Source: Oscillospiraceae bacterium (lineage in GTDB: Bacteria > Bacillota > Clostridia > Oscillospirales > Oscillospiraceae). From it: 64,000 nt of DNA. Every line of letters starts with the position of its first letter. Within the stretch, counting starts at the first letter, position 1. The notes under the pieces are model-generated. The model saw nothing but the letters and a program-made list of their open reading frames with translations. It did no database searches and had not been told where the DNA came from. Both the position numbers and the translations under genes were made by a program. Shown here piece by piece: positions 51,150 to 59,457 of the stretch. The DNA is taken from NCBI GenBank assembly GCA_015067635.1, contig SVMA01000003.1, forward strand, positions 59,892-123,891. The letters run 5' to 3'.

Positions 51150-51417
51150 AAGATCGCACACCCACATTTGAACCTGCTGTGTATCCGGTATCAGCGTAGC
51201 CAGCTCAGAAACGGCAACCTCGCGGCACACGGAACAATCCGCTTAATGCTGCTTGGTTCCCCACCTGACATGGTTCACGGGATTCCGTTGCGCAAGACCG
51301 GTTCTTCAACACCGCTTGCCCCGTCCGGACGATACACAAACAAGCCCGGGTGTGGGAATTCATCCCTGCTGTAGCGGATTGCAGGTAACAGGGCACCGCT
51401 ATCTCCCCGATTAGTGC
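51150..51417 (-). ncRNA. ffs: Signal recognition particle RNA, large Gram-positive type
   Basis: The minus strand between acpP and dnaX carries the SRP RNA. The helix 8 core reads CCATGTCAGGTGGGGAACCAAGCAGC, and the 5' Alu-type domain contains GCGGTGCCCTG and CCTGCAATCCGCTA..GCAGGG as in the Bacillus scRNA. Helix ends pair (GTCGCAC at the 5' end with GTGCGAT at 51151-51157). The length of about 268 nt and position upstream of dnaX-ybaB-recR also match the Bacillus arrangement. Ends are estimated to within about 10 nt. Confidence 0.9.
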
Positions 51418-51423
51418 GACCTT

Positions 51424-51454
51424 ATTATAAGCCGGTCAGCCATAATAAGGCTAT
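51424..51454 (-). promoter_or_regulatory. Putative SRP RNA promoter region with inverted repeat
   Basis: A TATAAT (complement of 51424-51429) stands about 7 nt before the RNA 5' end. No good -35 box is seen. CCTTATTAT and ATAATAAGG form a 9-bp inverted repeat around GGCTGACCGGCTT that includes the -10 box; it may also be the weak 3' end signal of acpP. Confidence 0.45.
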
Positions 51455-51465
51455 TTTGTTAATAA

Positions 51466-51687
51466 TCAGTTTACCTTGGAATCAATGAATGCTGCAAGTT
51501 CACCGAAGGTAGCAATCTTCTGCTCCTCCAGTTCCAGTTCCACACCCAGCTCGGACTCCAGATCCATGATCATCTCAACGATGTCCAAAGAGTCAATACC
51601 AAGGCTTTCAAAGCTGCTTTCGGGAGTAATTTCCGCAGGATCCAATTCCAGTTGCTTTGCAGCGTAGGAAACCAGTTTTTCGTACAT
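51466..51687 (-). CDS. acpP: Acyl carrier protein
   Basis: A 73-residue acidic four-helix protein carrying acyl chains on a phosphopantetheine arm. The attachment Ser33 lies in the standard GIDSLDIVEM motif. GGAGGG precedes the ATG. It stands alone here, away from fab genes, so it could serve fatty acid synthesis or another acyl pathway. Confidence 0.95.
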   Translation of the reverse strand: MYEKLVSYAAKQLELDPAEITPESSFESLGIDSLDIVEMIMDLESELGVELELEEQKIATFGELAAFIDSKVN

Positions 51688-51724
51688 AATTTATCCCTCC
51701 GAATTGCATTGATTTTCTCTGTGT

Positions 51725-51753
51725 ATTTTAGTATAAGATGCGGCATTTGTCAA
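51725..51753 (-). promoter_or_regulatory. acpP promoter
   Basis: Minus strand TTGACA, 17 bases, TAAAAT, one mismatch in all. The -35 box directly abuts the stop codon of the upstream flavoprotein gene. Confidence 0.85.
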
Positions 51754-52989
51754 TCACGAATTCTCGTTTTCTTGATTCGCTGCCGCGATTGCCGCCGCAT
51801 GGGCCGTTGCCCAGGCGATCTGAAGATTGAATCCACCGGTGTAGGCATCGCAATCAATGATCTCGCCGGCAAAATACAAACCGGAAACCAGTTTGGATTC
51901 CATCGTCTTCGGATCGATCTCCGATATCTTTATTCCACCGGATGTGATGATTGCCTCAGCCACCGGTCGTTTTCCTGTAATTTCCAGGGAAAATGCCTTC
52001 AATAGCTCCACCAAATCCCGGCGATGCAGACGGGTCAGGGAATTTGCCTGCATTGCAGCATCTATGCCCAGTCTGCGCAAAACCACAGGAATCATACTTC
52101 TAGGAAGCAGATCGGTTAAAGCATTTTCCATGCTTCGGTTCTGATACATTTCCAAATCCCGTAAAATCCGGGCATCCAATTTCCCTTCATCCAAAGCAGG
52201 CTTCAAATCAATTACCAGTCTGCAATTTCCTTTAATATGGGCACTTGCCGACAGGACCGTCGGTCCGGAAACACCGAAATGCGTAAATAAAAGCTCTCCA
52301 AAATCTTTAAATAGGACCTTATTCTTCTCATTCACCAGCTTTACAGCCACATTTCGCAAACTAAGTCCCTGCATATCCCGGCAGTCACTTTCCGCCGTTT
52401 CCAGAGGCACCAGGGACCCAACGCATTCCACAACGGTGTGACCCAATGCTCCTGCCATAATGTAGCCATCACCGGTAGAGCCGGTGGTTGGATAACTCAG
52501 TCCGCCGGTTGCCAGAATGACCTTGCTGCACTTATGCGTTCCCTGCTGCGTTCTTACCCCGCAGACTCTGCCGTTCTCCGACAAAATCTCCAGAACCCGT
52601 TCTGTTTTCACAACCACATGGCATCGGCGCATTTCCTCCCGCAGGCAATTCAAAATCGACATTGCCTTATCGGAGACCGGAAAAACCCGATTGCCGCGTT
52701 CTGTCTTTAGCGGACACCCACGCTTCTCAAAAAAATCCATCACTGCCTTGGGTGGAAGCGCTGCCATGGCACTGTACAAAAACCGACCGTTGCGGGGAAT
52801 GTTTTGCAGCACTTCCGAAGCCTCGCAGTCATTGGTCACATTACAACGACCCTTGCCGGTTATCAACAGCTTTTTGCCCAGGCGGTCATTTTGTTCCAAC
52901 AGCAATACACTGCATCCGTTTTGTGCGGCGGTAATCGCTGCAAACATACCGGCAGGTCCGCCGCCGATGACGATAACATCCAAGCTCAT
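51754..52989 (-). CDS. HI0933/YhiN family flavoprotein (BaiN-like)
   Basis: A 411-residue FAD-dependent oxidoreductase. The FAD loop is VIGGGPAGMFAAI at the N-terminus, then the family marker GKKLLITGKGRCNVTN and the C-terminal SGGIKISEIDPKTMESKLVSGLYFAGEIIDCDAYTGGFNLQIAWATA. Family members have been linked to bile-acid reduction (BaiN) and remain uncharacterised in most species, so the substrate is open. It overlaps the RpiR regulator gene by 4 nt, so the two form an operon. Confidence 0.88.
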   Translation of the reverse strand: MSLDVIVIGGGPAGMFAAITAAQNGCSVLLLEQNDRLGKKLLITGKGRCNVTNDCEASEVLQNIPRNGRFLYSAMAALPPKAVMDFFEKRGCPLKTERGNRVFPVSDKAMSILNCLREEMRRCHVVVKTERVLEILSENGRVCGVRTQQGTHKCSKVILATGGLSYPTTGSTGDGYIMAGALGHTVVECVGSLVPLETAESDCRDMQGLSLRNVAVKLVNEKNKVLFKDFGELLFTHFGVSGPTVLSASAHIKGNCRLVIDLKPALDEGKLDARILRDLEMYQNRSMENALTDLLPRSMIPVVLRRLGIDAAMQANSLTRLHRRDLVELLKAFSLEITGKRPVAEAIITSGGIKISEIDPKTMESKLVSGLYFAGEIIDCDAYTGGFNLQIAWATAHAAAIAAANQENENS

Positions 52990-53855
52990 GTACTCTCTTC
53001 CTGCTTCTCATAGATATGATATTCTTCCCAGATATGCTCCAGCTCCTGGAAGGTCTTGGAAAGCTCTTTTTCCTTTTGGGCAGCAATCGCCACGATCAAT
53101 GCGTTGACAACACTCAAAGGTGCTACCAGAGAATCCACCAGGGAAACCATATTGCTTTTTGCCGCCAGCACATGATCGCTGCACTCACCCAAGGGAGACA
53201 GCTTTGTATCTGTCACACCAATGACCGTTGCACCGGTACTGCGGCAATACTGTGCCGCCTTCAGTGTGGTAGCGGAATACCGCGGGAAGCTGAATGCAAT
53301 TACCGCGTCCTGAGAGTTGACACCAACGATCTGCTCAAACACCTCGCTGGCACCGGAAGCGGTCAGAATATGGACATTGTTGAACATATAGTTCAGATAG
53401 TAACCCAAAAAATTAGCCAAAGGTGCCGCGGAACGCACTCCGAGAATATACACTCTTTCTGCCCCCAGCACCGCCTTCACTGCCGCGTCAAAAGCCGATC
53501 TGTCCACCGTCTCTCCGGTTTGACGCAGTTTCTCCATGTCGGATTGAATCACCATATCCAGTACATTTTGGTTGCCGATACGGTCATTGGTCACTTCAAT
53601 GCGTTGTACAGAGGTAAGCCGGTTGACTACCATTTCCTGCAATGCTTTTTGCATGCTGGGGTAACCGTCAAAGCCCAACTCCACCGCAAAACGAACAACG
53701 GTGGACTCGGAAATCCCCACTGCTTTTCCCAAGCGGTTAGCTGTCATAAATGCGGCTTTGTCGTAAAATTCCAAAATATATTGCGCAATTCGGCGCTGAC
53801 CCTTGGAAAAAGTCGGCTCCTGCGCTTTCAAAAGAGAAATGATATCCTGACGCAT
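52986..53855 (-). CDS. MurR/RpiR family transcriptional regulator
   Basis: The 289-residue protein has an N-terminal HTH_6 domain (about 1-75, with FMTANRLGKAVGISESTVVRFAVELGFDGY) and a C-terminal SIS sugar-phosphate-binding domain (about 115-250, VYILGVRSAAPLANFLGYYL). It probably responds to a phosphosugar. I chose the ATG 6 nt after GAGGTG; the track start is a TTG three codons earlier. Directly upstream of the flavoprotein gene with a 4-nt overlap. Confidence 0.9.
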   Translation of the reverse strand: MRQDIISLLKAQEPTFSKGQRRIAQYILEFYDKAAFMTANRLGKAVGISESTVVRFAVELGFDGYPSMQKALQEMVVNRLTSVQRIEVTNDRIGNQNVLDMVIQSDMEKLRQTGETVDRSAFDAAVKAVLGAERVYILGVRSAAPLANFLGYYLNYMFNNVHILTASGASEVFEQIVGVNSQDAVIAFSFPRYSATTLKAAQYCRSTGATVIGVTDTKLSPLGECSDHVLAAKSNMVSLVDSLVAPLSVVNALIVAIAAQKEKELSKTFQELEHIWEEYHIYEKQEEST

Positions 53856-53932
53856 ATCCAACACCTCGCAGTTTTTCGATATCTCAAATATAACAGAATT
53901 CCGTCATTTTTGCAAGAGTTATTGCAAAAAAT

Positions 53933-53960
53933 GAAAAAGCGGAGCGATTATAGCCCCGCC
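53933..53960 (-). terminator. Terminator of the scpA-rluB operon
   Basis: Minus strand GCGGGGC, 7-nt loop, GCTCCGC (one G-T pair), then TTTTTC. The rluB stop codon is in the loop. Confidence 0.7.
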
Positions 53961-54646
53961 AATTCCTCATTTGTAAGATACCGCCATTTCCCCAACGGCA
54001 GTGTTCCCAGTGTAAGTGTCCCCTCCGAGATACGCCGCAGACGCACTACGTTCATGCCTGCAGCCTCGCACATCCGCCGCACCTGGCGATTGCGTCCCTC
54101 ATGGATGGTAACCAGCAGTTTCCCGCGGTTTCCTTCGGCACGGAGGAGCTTGACCTTCGGTTTGCGGATCTGATATCCGTCCAGCGTAATCGGTCTTCCC
54201 AGCAAGGCAACAGCCGCTTCATGATATCCGGTTACAGAAACCTCGTAGGTTTTATTCACCTCATGACTGGGGTGCATCATACGATTGGTAAATTCCCCAT
54301 CATTGGTCAGCAGCAAAAGGCCTTCACTGTCCATGTCCAGCCGTCCTACGGGATAGACGCGGACGCCGCAGTCCTCCACAAGCTCAGCGACGTTGCTTCT
54401 ACCCTTTTCATCCGACAGGGTAGTTACGTACCCCCGGGGTTTATTCAGCATGATGTACACATATTCCTGTCCGGACGGGATTGGTCTCCCGTCCAGCAAT
54501 ATTTCGTCTTTCTCCGGATCTGCACTGCTGCCCAGGGCAGCCACAACGCCGTTGACTGTCACCCGCCCGTCCAGTATCCACTGCTCTGCCTTACGCCGAG
54601 AGGCAACGCCCCTGTCAGAGAGGATTTTTTGTAATCTGAATTTCAT
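53948..54646 (-). CDS. rluB: rRNA pseudouridine synthase, RluB/RsuA family
   Basis: Converts a uridine of ribosomal RNA to pseudouridine. 232 residues with an N-terminal S4 domain (MKFRLQKILSDRGVASRRKAEQWI), the catalytic Asp in PVGRLDMDSEGLLLLTNDG and the C-terminal IHEGRNRQVRRMC block. RluB in Firmicutes usually acts on 23S rRNA; the target position cannot be read from the sequence. Overlaps dacF by 4 nt, last gene of the run. Confidence 0.93.
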   Translation of the reverse strand: MKFRLQKILSDRGVASRRKAEQWILDGRVTVNGVVAALGSSADPEKDEILLDGRPIPSGQEYVYIMLNKPRGYVTTLSDEKGRSNVAELVEDCGVRVYPVGRLDMDSEGLLLLTNDGEFTNRMMHPSHEVNKTYEVSVTGYHEAAVALLGRPITLDGYQIRKPKVKLLRAEGNRGKLLVTIHEGRNRQVRRMCEAAGMNVVRLRRISEGTLTLGTLPLGKWRYLTNEELAGL

Positions 54647-55734
54647 TTGCCGCCTCCAAATAAACGCTCCCAGAAGCCCGGTTTCTCTTTCTGCACAATA
54701 CGCTCTATTGTTTCGCTGTAAATCAGCTTGACCCTACCCACTGCCACATCTCCGATGCATACATAAGCATATCCGGCCTCCTTGCCCTTCACCACCGGTG
54801 CATAGGCAAAGCCCGGTCCGGAAATAACGATCTGCGCCCTTTCATCTGCACTTAGCGGATAAGAGAAGTCCTTTGTTGCAATCAGTGACACCTTCTCTTT
54901 GCTGCCGGAAAATACTGTTATTTCCCCCAAATGCTCACCGGAACGAATAATGCTTTGTACCGTATAACCGGAAAAGCCTTTTTCCAACAGGGTGCTGTGA
55001 TCCTTCCAGTCATCGCCATCATTGATGGTCACACAGATCAACCGCCGCCCATCCCGTGTCGCGCTGGACACCAAAATCCGACCGGCAGCCTTGGTATAGC
55101 CGGTCTTTACACCGTCTGCACCATCCACACGCCAAAGCAGCTTGTTGTGATTCTGCATGGTCCGGTTCCCAACGCGCACTGACTTTGTGGAAACCGTTTG
55201 ATAGAAAATCGGATTGCGCATTGCATAGGCTGTAAGCTTCGCCAGATCCCGGGCAGTGGAGTAATGATTTGGGCCGTCCAGGCCGTTGGGGTTTTGGAAA
55301 TGTGTTCCCTCCAGTCCCAGCAGCCGCGCCTTGTCGTTCATCATAGCCACAAAGCCCTCCACTGTGCCGCCACAGTAGATTGCAAGCGCAACCGCGGCAT
55401 CATTGCCGCTTCGCAGCATCAGCCCGTACAGCAGCTCCTGAAGGCTGAGAACCTCACCCTCCTGCAAATACATGGAAGAGCCCTCGATTCCAACAGCCTC
55501 TTTGGGAATTTTCATTCTGTCCAGCACATTGCATTGCTCACAAACCAGAAGTGCCGTCATAATCTTTGTTGTGCTGGCAATCAGGCTGCGGCTGTCTGCT
55601 GCTTTTTCATAGAGTACACGACCAGTTTGGGCATCCACCAAAATTGCCTTTTGTGCAGAAATTGCCCCCACAGGAATGGTTAAAAACAGGACGGCGGCCA
55701 ACACAACCGCCGTCCCGGCAAAAAATCGTTTCAT
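54643..55734 (-). CDS. dacF: D-alanyl-D-alanine carboxypeptidase (DacF-like)
   Basis: Trims peptidoglycan pentapeptides outside the membrane. The 363-residue protein has a signal peptide (about 1-25, cleaved near GAISA), the Ser nucleophile in SxxK STTK (54-57), SGN in MLRSGNDAAVA and KTGYTKAAG, then a PBP5-type C-terminal beta domain and a final amphipathic segment. The ATG is preceded by GGGTGAGA; the track start is a GTG three codons upstream. Context with ytfJ suggests sporulation expression. Confidence 0.93.
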   Translation of the reverse strand: MKRFFAGTAVVLAAVLFLTIPVGAISAQKAILVDAQTGRVLYEKAADSRSLIASTTKIMTALLVCEQCNVLDRMKIPKEAVGIEGSSMYLQEGEVLSLQELLYGLMLRSGNDAAVALAIYCGGTVEGFVAMMNDKARLLGLEGTHFQNPNGLDGPNHYSTARDLAKLTAYAMRNPIFYQTVSTKSVRVGNRTMQNHNKLLWRVDGADGVKTGYTKAAGRILVSSATRDGRRLICVTINDGDDWKDHSTLLEKGFSGYTVQSIIRSGEHLGEITVFSGSKEKVSLIATKDFSYPLSADERAQIVISGPGFAYAPVVKGKEAGYAYVCIGDVAVGRVKLIYSETIERIVQKEKPGFWERLFGGGK

Positions 55735-55773
55735 TTCTCTCACCCGGCGTTAGTTTGACCGGGCTAGCAAAAA

Positions 55774-56166
55774 TTATTCTTCGTTTTTCTTGGAACGCGT
55801 ATCCATATAATTGGTAATGCGATCCAGCGTGTCGGGAATCATCTCTACCAAACGGTCAGCTGCCGTATTGGCAGGTACTGCCACAGGCAGGACACGAACA
55901 CTTCCCTCTTTGATAACCAAAAAAGCAATAGGTGTCACCTTTGCACCGCCGCCAATACCGCCGCCAAAGGGATACTCCTGTCCGTTGGCATTTTTGGATG
56001 CAAAGTCTGTACCACCGCCGGCGAAACCAACACTCACATTGGAAATCGGAATGATTGTCACACCGTCGGGCGTGGTAATCGGGTCGCCGACAACAGAATT
56101 GGCATCCACCATTTCGCGAATTTTCGTAAGGGTGTTTTCCAGCATATTGGGAAGATTTTTACTCAT
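55774..56166 (-). CDS. ytfJ: Sporulation protein YtfJ (GerW)
   Basis: A 130-residue protein from MSKNLPNML with GGCGGTG upstream; the track start is eight codons early. Family features are VVGDPITTPDGVTIIPISNVSVGFAGGG and the glycine-rich FGGGIGGGAKVTPIAFLVI. In Bacillus the homologue is made under the forespore sigma factor and is needed for proper spore germination. Lies 39 nt ahead of dacF and overlaps DUF2953 gene by 8 nt. Confidence 0.93.
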   Translation of the reverse strand: MSKNLPNMLENTLTKIREMVDANSVVGDPITTPDGVTIIPISNVSVGFAGGGTDFASKNANGQEYPFGGGIGGGAKVTPIAFLVIKEGSVRVLPVAVPANTAADRLVEMIPDTLDRITNYMDTRSKKNEE

Positions 56167-56737
56167 TTTCAGCACCGCCTTTATTATCATTGGTTTTTAT
56201 AATTGCTTTAATGGCACGCCAGCCATACTTTGCGATCAGACTTAACAGTCTCCACAGGGTTATCGTGATATCTGCCCGAAAATATACCTTAGTATCCTCG
56301 GCTTCAAAATCACAGCCCACCTGAATATTCCGTTTCTTTATGGTAAATAACTGCTCCAGCGGCGACATAAGCAATCCGACTGCCACCCAGGCCTGTCCGT
56401 AATGAACTGCCGCATCGTAAGGGCTGTCTCCTGCCGCTGTCACTTGAAGCTCCAACCGTTTTACGCGGATTTTTCGCCGGAGCTCTCCGAAAAATTCCAG
56501 TGCTATTTTGAATATAGACAACAGCGTCTTTAAGCTGCCGCCTTTTTTGATGGCCGCGTCTCCGATTTTCGAAACCAGCTGCTTATCCTTATCATCGTCC
56601 TCATCAAGAACCTTGAAGGACGCAAAAGAGGCTTCTGTTTTGAAACCGGCTTTGGAGTATCTCAGCCTGACCTTCAGTGGAATAAATCCCAGTGAAAATA
56701 TCAACGCCAAGATGCCCAGAGCAATCCACCAGCCCAT
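56159..56737 (-). CDS. DUF2953 family membrane protein
   Basis: A 192-residue protein with one N-terminal transmembrane helix (about 3-22) and a soluble region of mixed alpha/beta with basic segments (RRKIRVKRLELQV). Commonly found next to ytfJ in Clostridia and Bacilli; function unknown. It begins at the base where scpB ends and overlaps ytfJ, so it is part of the operon. Confidence 0.85.
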   Translation of the reverse strand: MGWWIALGILALIFSLGFIPLKVRLRYSKAGFKTEASFASFKVLDEDDDKDKQLVSKIGDAAIKKGGSLKTLLSIFKIALEFFGELRRKIRVKRLELQVTAAGDSPYDAAVHYGQAWVAVGLLMSPLEQLFTIKKRNIQVGCDFEAEDTKVYFRADITITLWRLLSLIAKYGWRAIKAIIKTNDNKGGAENE

Positions 56738-57318
56738 CAGACTGCCCCCTCTTCCACCGGCTCCTGAATTTCTGTTTGCTCCACAACTTCAACAGGTTCT
56801 CCGAAATTCACCTTCTCAATGGAAGGTAATTCTTCCAGTGAGGATATGCCAAAGGTGCGTAGAAAATCCGGTGTGGTTTGATACTGAATGGGACGTCCCG
56901 GCACATTCAGCCGTCCGGCCTCTTCAATCAATTTCTTGTTGAGCAGTGCCGAAACGGAATAAGAGCTATCCACACCGCGGATCTGCTCGATCATTGCCTT
57001 TGTCGCCGGCTGGTAATACGCAACAATGGTCAAGGTCTCCAACTGGGAAGCAGACAGTCTGGGCGGCTTTCTGGTCTCCAACGCCTTGGTTACATATTCC
57101 GCCATTTCACCGGAGGAAACCATCTGATAGCCGTTTTCCAACTTCAAAATCCGAATACCCTGACGGTCAAAAGCAAGGGCATCCGCCAATGCATCTGCCG
57201 CGGCAACCACATCCTTTATGTCGATTTCCAGCGTTTCTGCCAATCGTTTGACTTCTATCCGTTCACCGGCCGCAAAGAGGATCGCCTCAATGGCACGCTG
57301 CACTTCATTCAGTTCCAT
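56737..57318 (-). CDS. scpB: Segregation and condensation protein B
   Basis: Kleisin-interacting subunit of the SMC condensin complex. 193 residues with two winged-helix domains (VQRAIEAILFAAGERIEVKRLAETL and LSASQLETLTIVAYYQPATKAMIEQIRGVDSS) and the usual GRPIQYQTT. The last 40 residues form a Glu-rich tail. One-base junctions with scpA and the DUF2953 gene. Confidence 0.95.
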   Translation of the reverse strand: MELNEVQRAIEAILFAAGERIEVKRLAETLEIDIKDVVAAADALADALAFDRQGIRILKLENGYQMVSSGEMAEYVTKALETRKPPRLSASQLETLTIVAYYQPATKAMIEQIRGVDSSYSVSALLNKKLIEEAGRLNVPGRPIQYQTTPDFLRTFGISSLEELPSIEKVNFGEPVEVVEQTEIQEPVEEGAV

Positions 57319-58115
57319 CAGGTTGCCTCCTCTACATTCGTATTGCTGCTATCCATCAAACGGACGTTGGGATTCTCCCCGTCTACATCGTCCTCCAAAC
57401 TGACAGAATTGGTTTTGCAAAGCTCCAAAACCGCCAGAAAGGTTGCTACGATTTCCGAACGGCTCTTATTTCCCTTAAACAGATTCTTCAGGCGCTCCAC
57501 GCCCCGAAGCACCAATCGCCTTACCACTTCTGCCGCTTTCTTTGTAACGGGATAACGTTCCTTACCTACAATGCCCTTAAAATTCACTGTTGGCGGTGGC
57601 AGGCACTGTTCATTTCTTTCTGCAATATTATCCAGAGCCAACAGCAGATCCTGGATTTCGTGCTGATAACGGTAGGTCTGATCCCTGCGCAGTGGCTCGG
57701 GCTCTTTCGTAAACAGGCAGCGGCCAATCTCATTACGCGGCTCCAGCCAGGTAACTGCCAGTCGGATCTGCTCAATAGCCTCCTTGCGCTGACGCTCAAT
57801 TAAGGACTGCCGCAACAGATCCAGCTCACTCTCCGCCTCGGCCTGCTCTGCCGCCGAAAGGAGCATCTTTGTCTTAATCAGCATCAGATGGGATGCCATA
57901 GTAATAAACTCGCTGGCAATTTCCATATCCAGACGCTTCATCTCATCCAGATACGCCAAATACTGCTCCAAAATGGAGGTGATGGACACATCCTGGATCT
58001 CTATTTTATTTTTGCTCAGCAGCAGAAAAATAACATCCAAGGGTCCTTCAAAATCCTCCATCCCCTCACTGCGGGTACGGACGATGCCCTCCAGGCGGTA
58101 CTGCGGTTGTCCCAT
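57318..58115 (-). CDS. scpA: Segregation and condensation protein A
   Basis: Kleisin of the SMC complex. 265 residues; the N-terminal motif FEGPLDVIFLLLSKNKIEIQDVSITSILEQYL binds SMC, and the C-terminal winged helix (about 195-245) binds the SMC head. First gene of scpA-scpB-DUF2953-ytfJ-dacF-rluB, with AAGGAG before the ATG. Confidence 0.95.
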   Translation of the reverse strand: MGQPQYRLEGIVRTRSEGMEDFEGPLDVIFLLLSKNKIEIQDVSITSILEQYLAYLDEMKRLDMEIASEFITMASHLMLIKTKMLLSAAEQAEAESELDLLRQSLIERQRKEAIEQIRLAVTWLEPRNEIGRCLFTKEPEPLRRDQTYRYQHEIQDLLLALDNIAERNEQCLPPPTVNFKGIVGKERYPVTKKAAEVVRRLVLRGVERLKNLFKGNKSRSEIVATFLAVLELCKTNSVSLEDDVDGENPNVRLMDSSNTNVEEAT

Positions 58116-58155
58116 ATGATCTCCTTACGCATAGTCTTCCACGTTAATTTTACTT

Positions 58156-58184
58156 ATTATACCATTGAACACACTATTGTGCAA
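58156..58184 (-). promoter_or_regulatory. Promoter of the scpA operon
   Basis: Minus strand TTGCAC, 17 bases, TATAAT, about 40 nt before the scpA ATG. Confidence 0.78.
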
Positions 58185-58236
58185 GTATTTCCACTTATTT
58201 AATTATAGAAAAGTCTCAAAACAGTCTCCGCTTAAA

Positions 58237-58268
58237 CGAAAAAACGCACCCTGGGGTGCGTTTTTTAT
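58237..58268 (-). terminator. Terminator of the YeiH / glycerol-1-phosphate dehydrogenase pair
   Basis: AAAAAACGCACC/GGTGCGTTTTTT with a 4-nt loop, strong T tracts on both strands, just past the dehydrogenase stop codon. Confidence 0.9.
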
Positions 58269-58273
58269 ACGGT

Positions 58274-59446
58274 CTATATCAGCTTCTCCAGCATTTTATC
58301 CGTTGCATATTGAGCATACCGATCAAACCAGCCCTTATCCCGCAAGTAGAACAAGACGGTATATCGGTCCCGCAGAATCAGTCCTTTTTGGATTCCGGTC
58401 AGGATTTTCTCTTTTTCTGTAACCACACTGGGAACCTTCATTTTGGTGCAAAATTCCTCCACCGCATCGAAATACGGCAGGTACTTCTCAATCAAAGCTT
58501 TGAGGTGCAAATCGTCGGTCTCTTCCAGCAAAAGTCTGTACATCTCCATAACTACTCTGGTTGCCTGGCATACCTCCAGACCGTGCAGATTTGGCTTTTT
58601 CCCCTCTGCGACATCCTCCAATTCCCATGCATGGGCAATAATGTGCTCACTGCCGGATGCGGGGCGGGAGTTCCCTGTGTAGGCCATTCCCAAACCAGTA
58701 ACCATGAATCCCTCCATGATATTGGCAATGGTTTGCGGATCCCGCTGCTGCAGCTTGTAGCCATTTTCCAGGCAAAGATTCGTCGCCTCAATAACATTAT
58801 TTACAATATTGGCGCAGTAATACTCCCCTGCATAGTCCCTTGCCAATTCCCAGTCCAGCATGCCGGTATATTTCCCGAACATATCTCCGATACCGGCAAG
58901 CAGCATATCATACGGCGCATCCTTCAATACATCCGTATCGGCAATAATATACCGTGGCGTGGTGCACTTGATGGTCTTTTTTGTGCCGTCACAGAGAAAG
59001 GGTGTTCCTGCCGATGCATACCCATCCATGGACGGTGCGGTTGCCGCCACTGCGTAGGGAATTCCCAAACGGTAGGACGCCAGACCGCAGCTGTCATTGA
59101 TTGTTCCCGAGCCTACTGCAAGAATAAAATCCGGTCGGGGCGAAAAGCCGCTTTCCGAGGCATCTGCCTCCAAGGGATATAAATGAGTCAGAATATTCCC
59201 AACGGTTTCATAGTCCGGCAAAGGATTCTTCTTCAGAACCAGCTTATGGGAGAATTTACCGCTGTTTTTCAGAATTTCCTCCACCCTTGCCCCCAATACA
59301 GCATAGGTGTCCTCATCGCAGACCATGTAAACGGAACAGTAATCTTTCAAAAATACAGGAAGCTTTTGAATGGCACCGCTTTCAATGATATACGCTTCCA
59401 GAGGCGCTTTATGCTCTCTGCCGCAGTTACATTTCATTCTTAACAT
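58274..59446 (-). CDS. sn-Glycerol-1-phosphate dehydrogenase (AraM/EgsA family)
   Basis: Reduces dihydroxyacetone phosphate to sn-glycerol-1-phosphate with NAD(P)H and a bound metal. 390 residues from MLRMKCNCG behind AAAGGAG. Iron-containing dehydrogenase fold: NAD loop VGSGTINDSCGLASYR, APSMDGYASAG, and metal ligands in LAGIGDMFGKYTG (Asp), SGSEHIIAHAWE (His) and NLHGLEV (His). Bacterial members (AraM) make G1P for uncommon lipids or cell-surface groups; no G1P prenyltransferase is in the window. The short Cys pair at the N-terminus (CNC) is unusual. 11 nt downstream of the YeiH gene. Confidence 0.87.
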   Translation of the reverse strand: MLRMKCNCGREHKAPLEAYIIESGAIQKLPVFLKDYCSVYMVCDEDTYAVLGARVEEILKNSGKFSHKLVLKKNPLPDYETVGNILTHLYPLEADASESGFSPRPDFILAVGSGTINDSCGLASYRLGIPYAVAATAPSMDGYASAGTPFLCDGTKKTIKCTTPRYIIADTDVLKDAPYDMLLAGIGDMFGKYTGMLDWELARDYAGEYYCANIVNNVIEATNLCLENGYKLQQRDPQTIANIMEGFMVTGLGMAYTGNSRPASGSEHIIAHAWELEDVAEGKKPNLHGLEVCQATRVVMEMYRLLLEETDDLHLKALIEKYLPYFDAVEEFCTKMKVPSVVTEKEKILTGIQKGLILRDRYTVLFYLRDKGWFDRYAQYATDKMLEKLI

Positions 59447-59457
59447 ATATTGCTCCT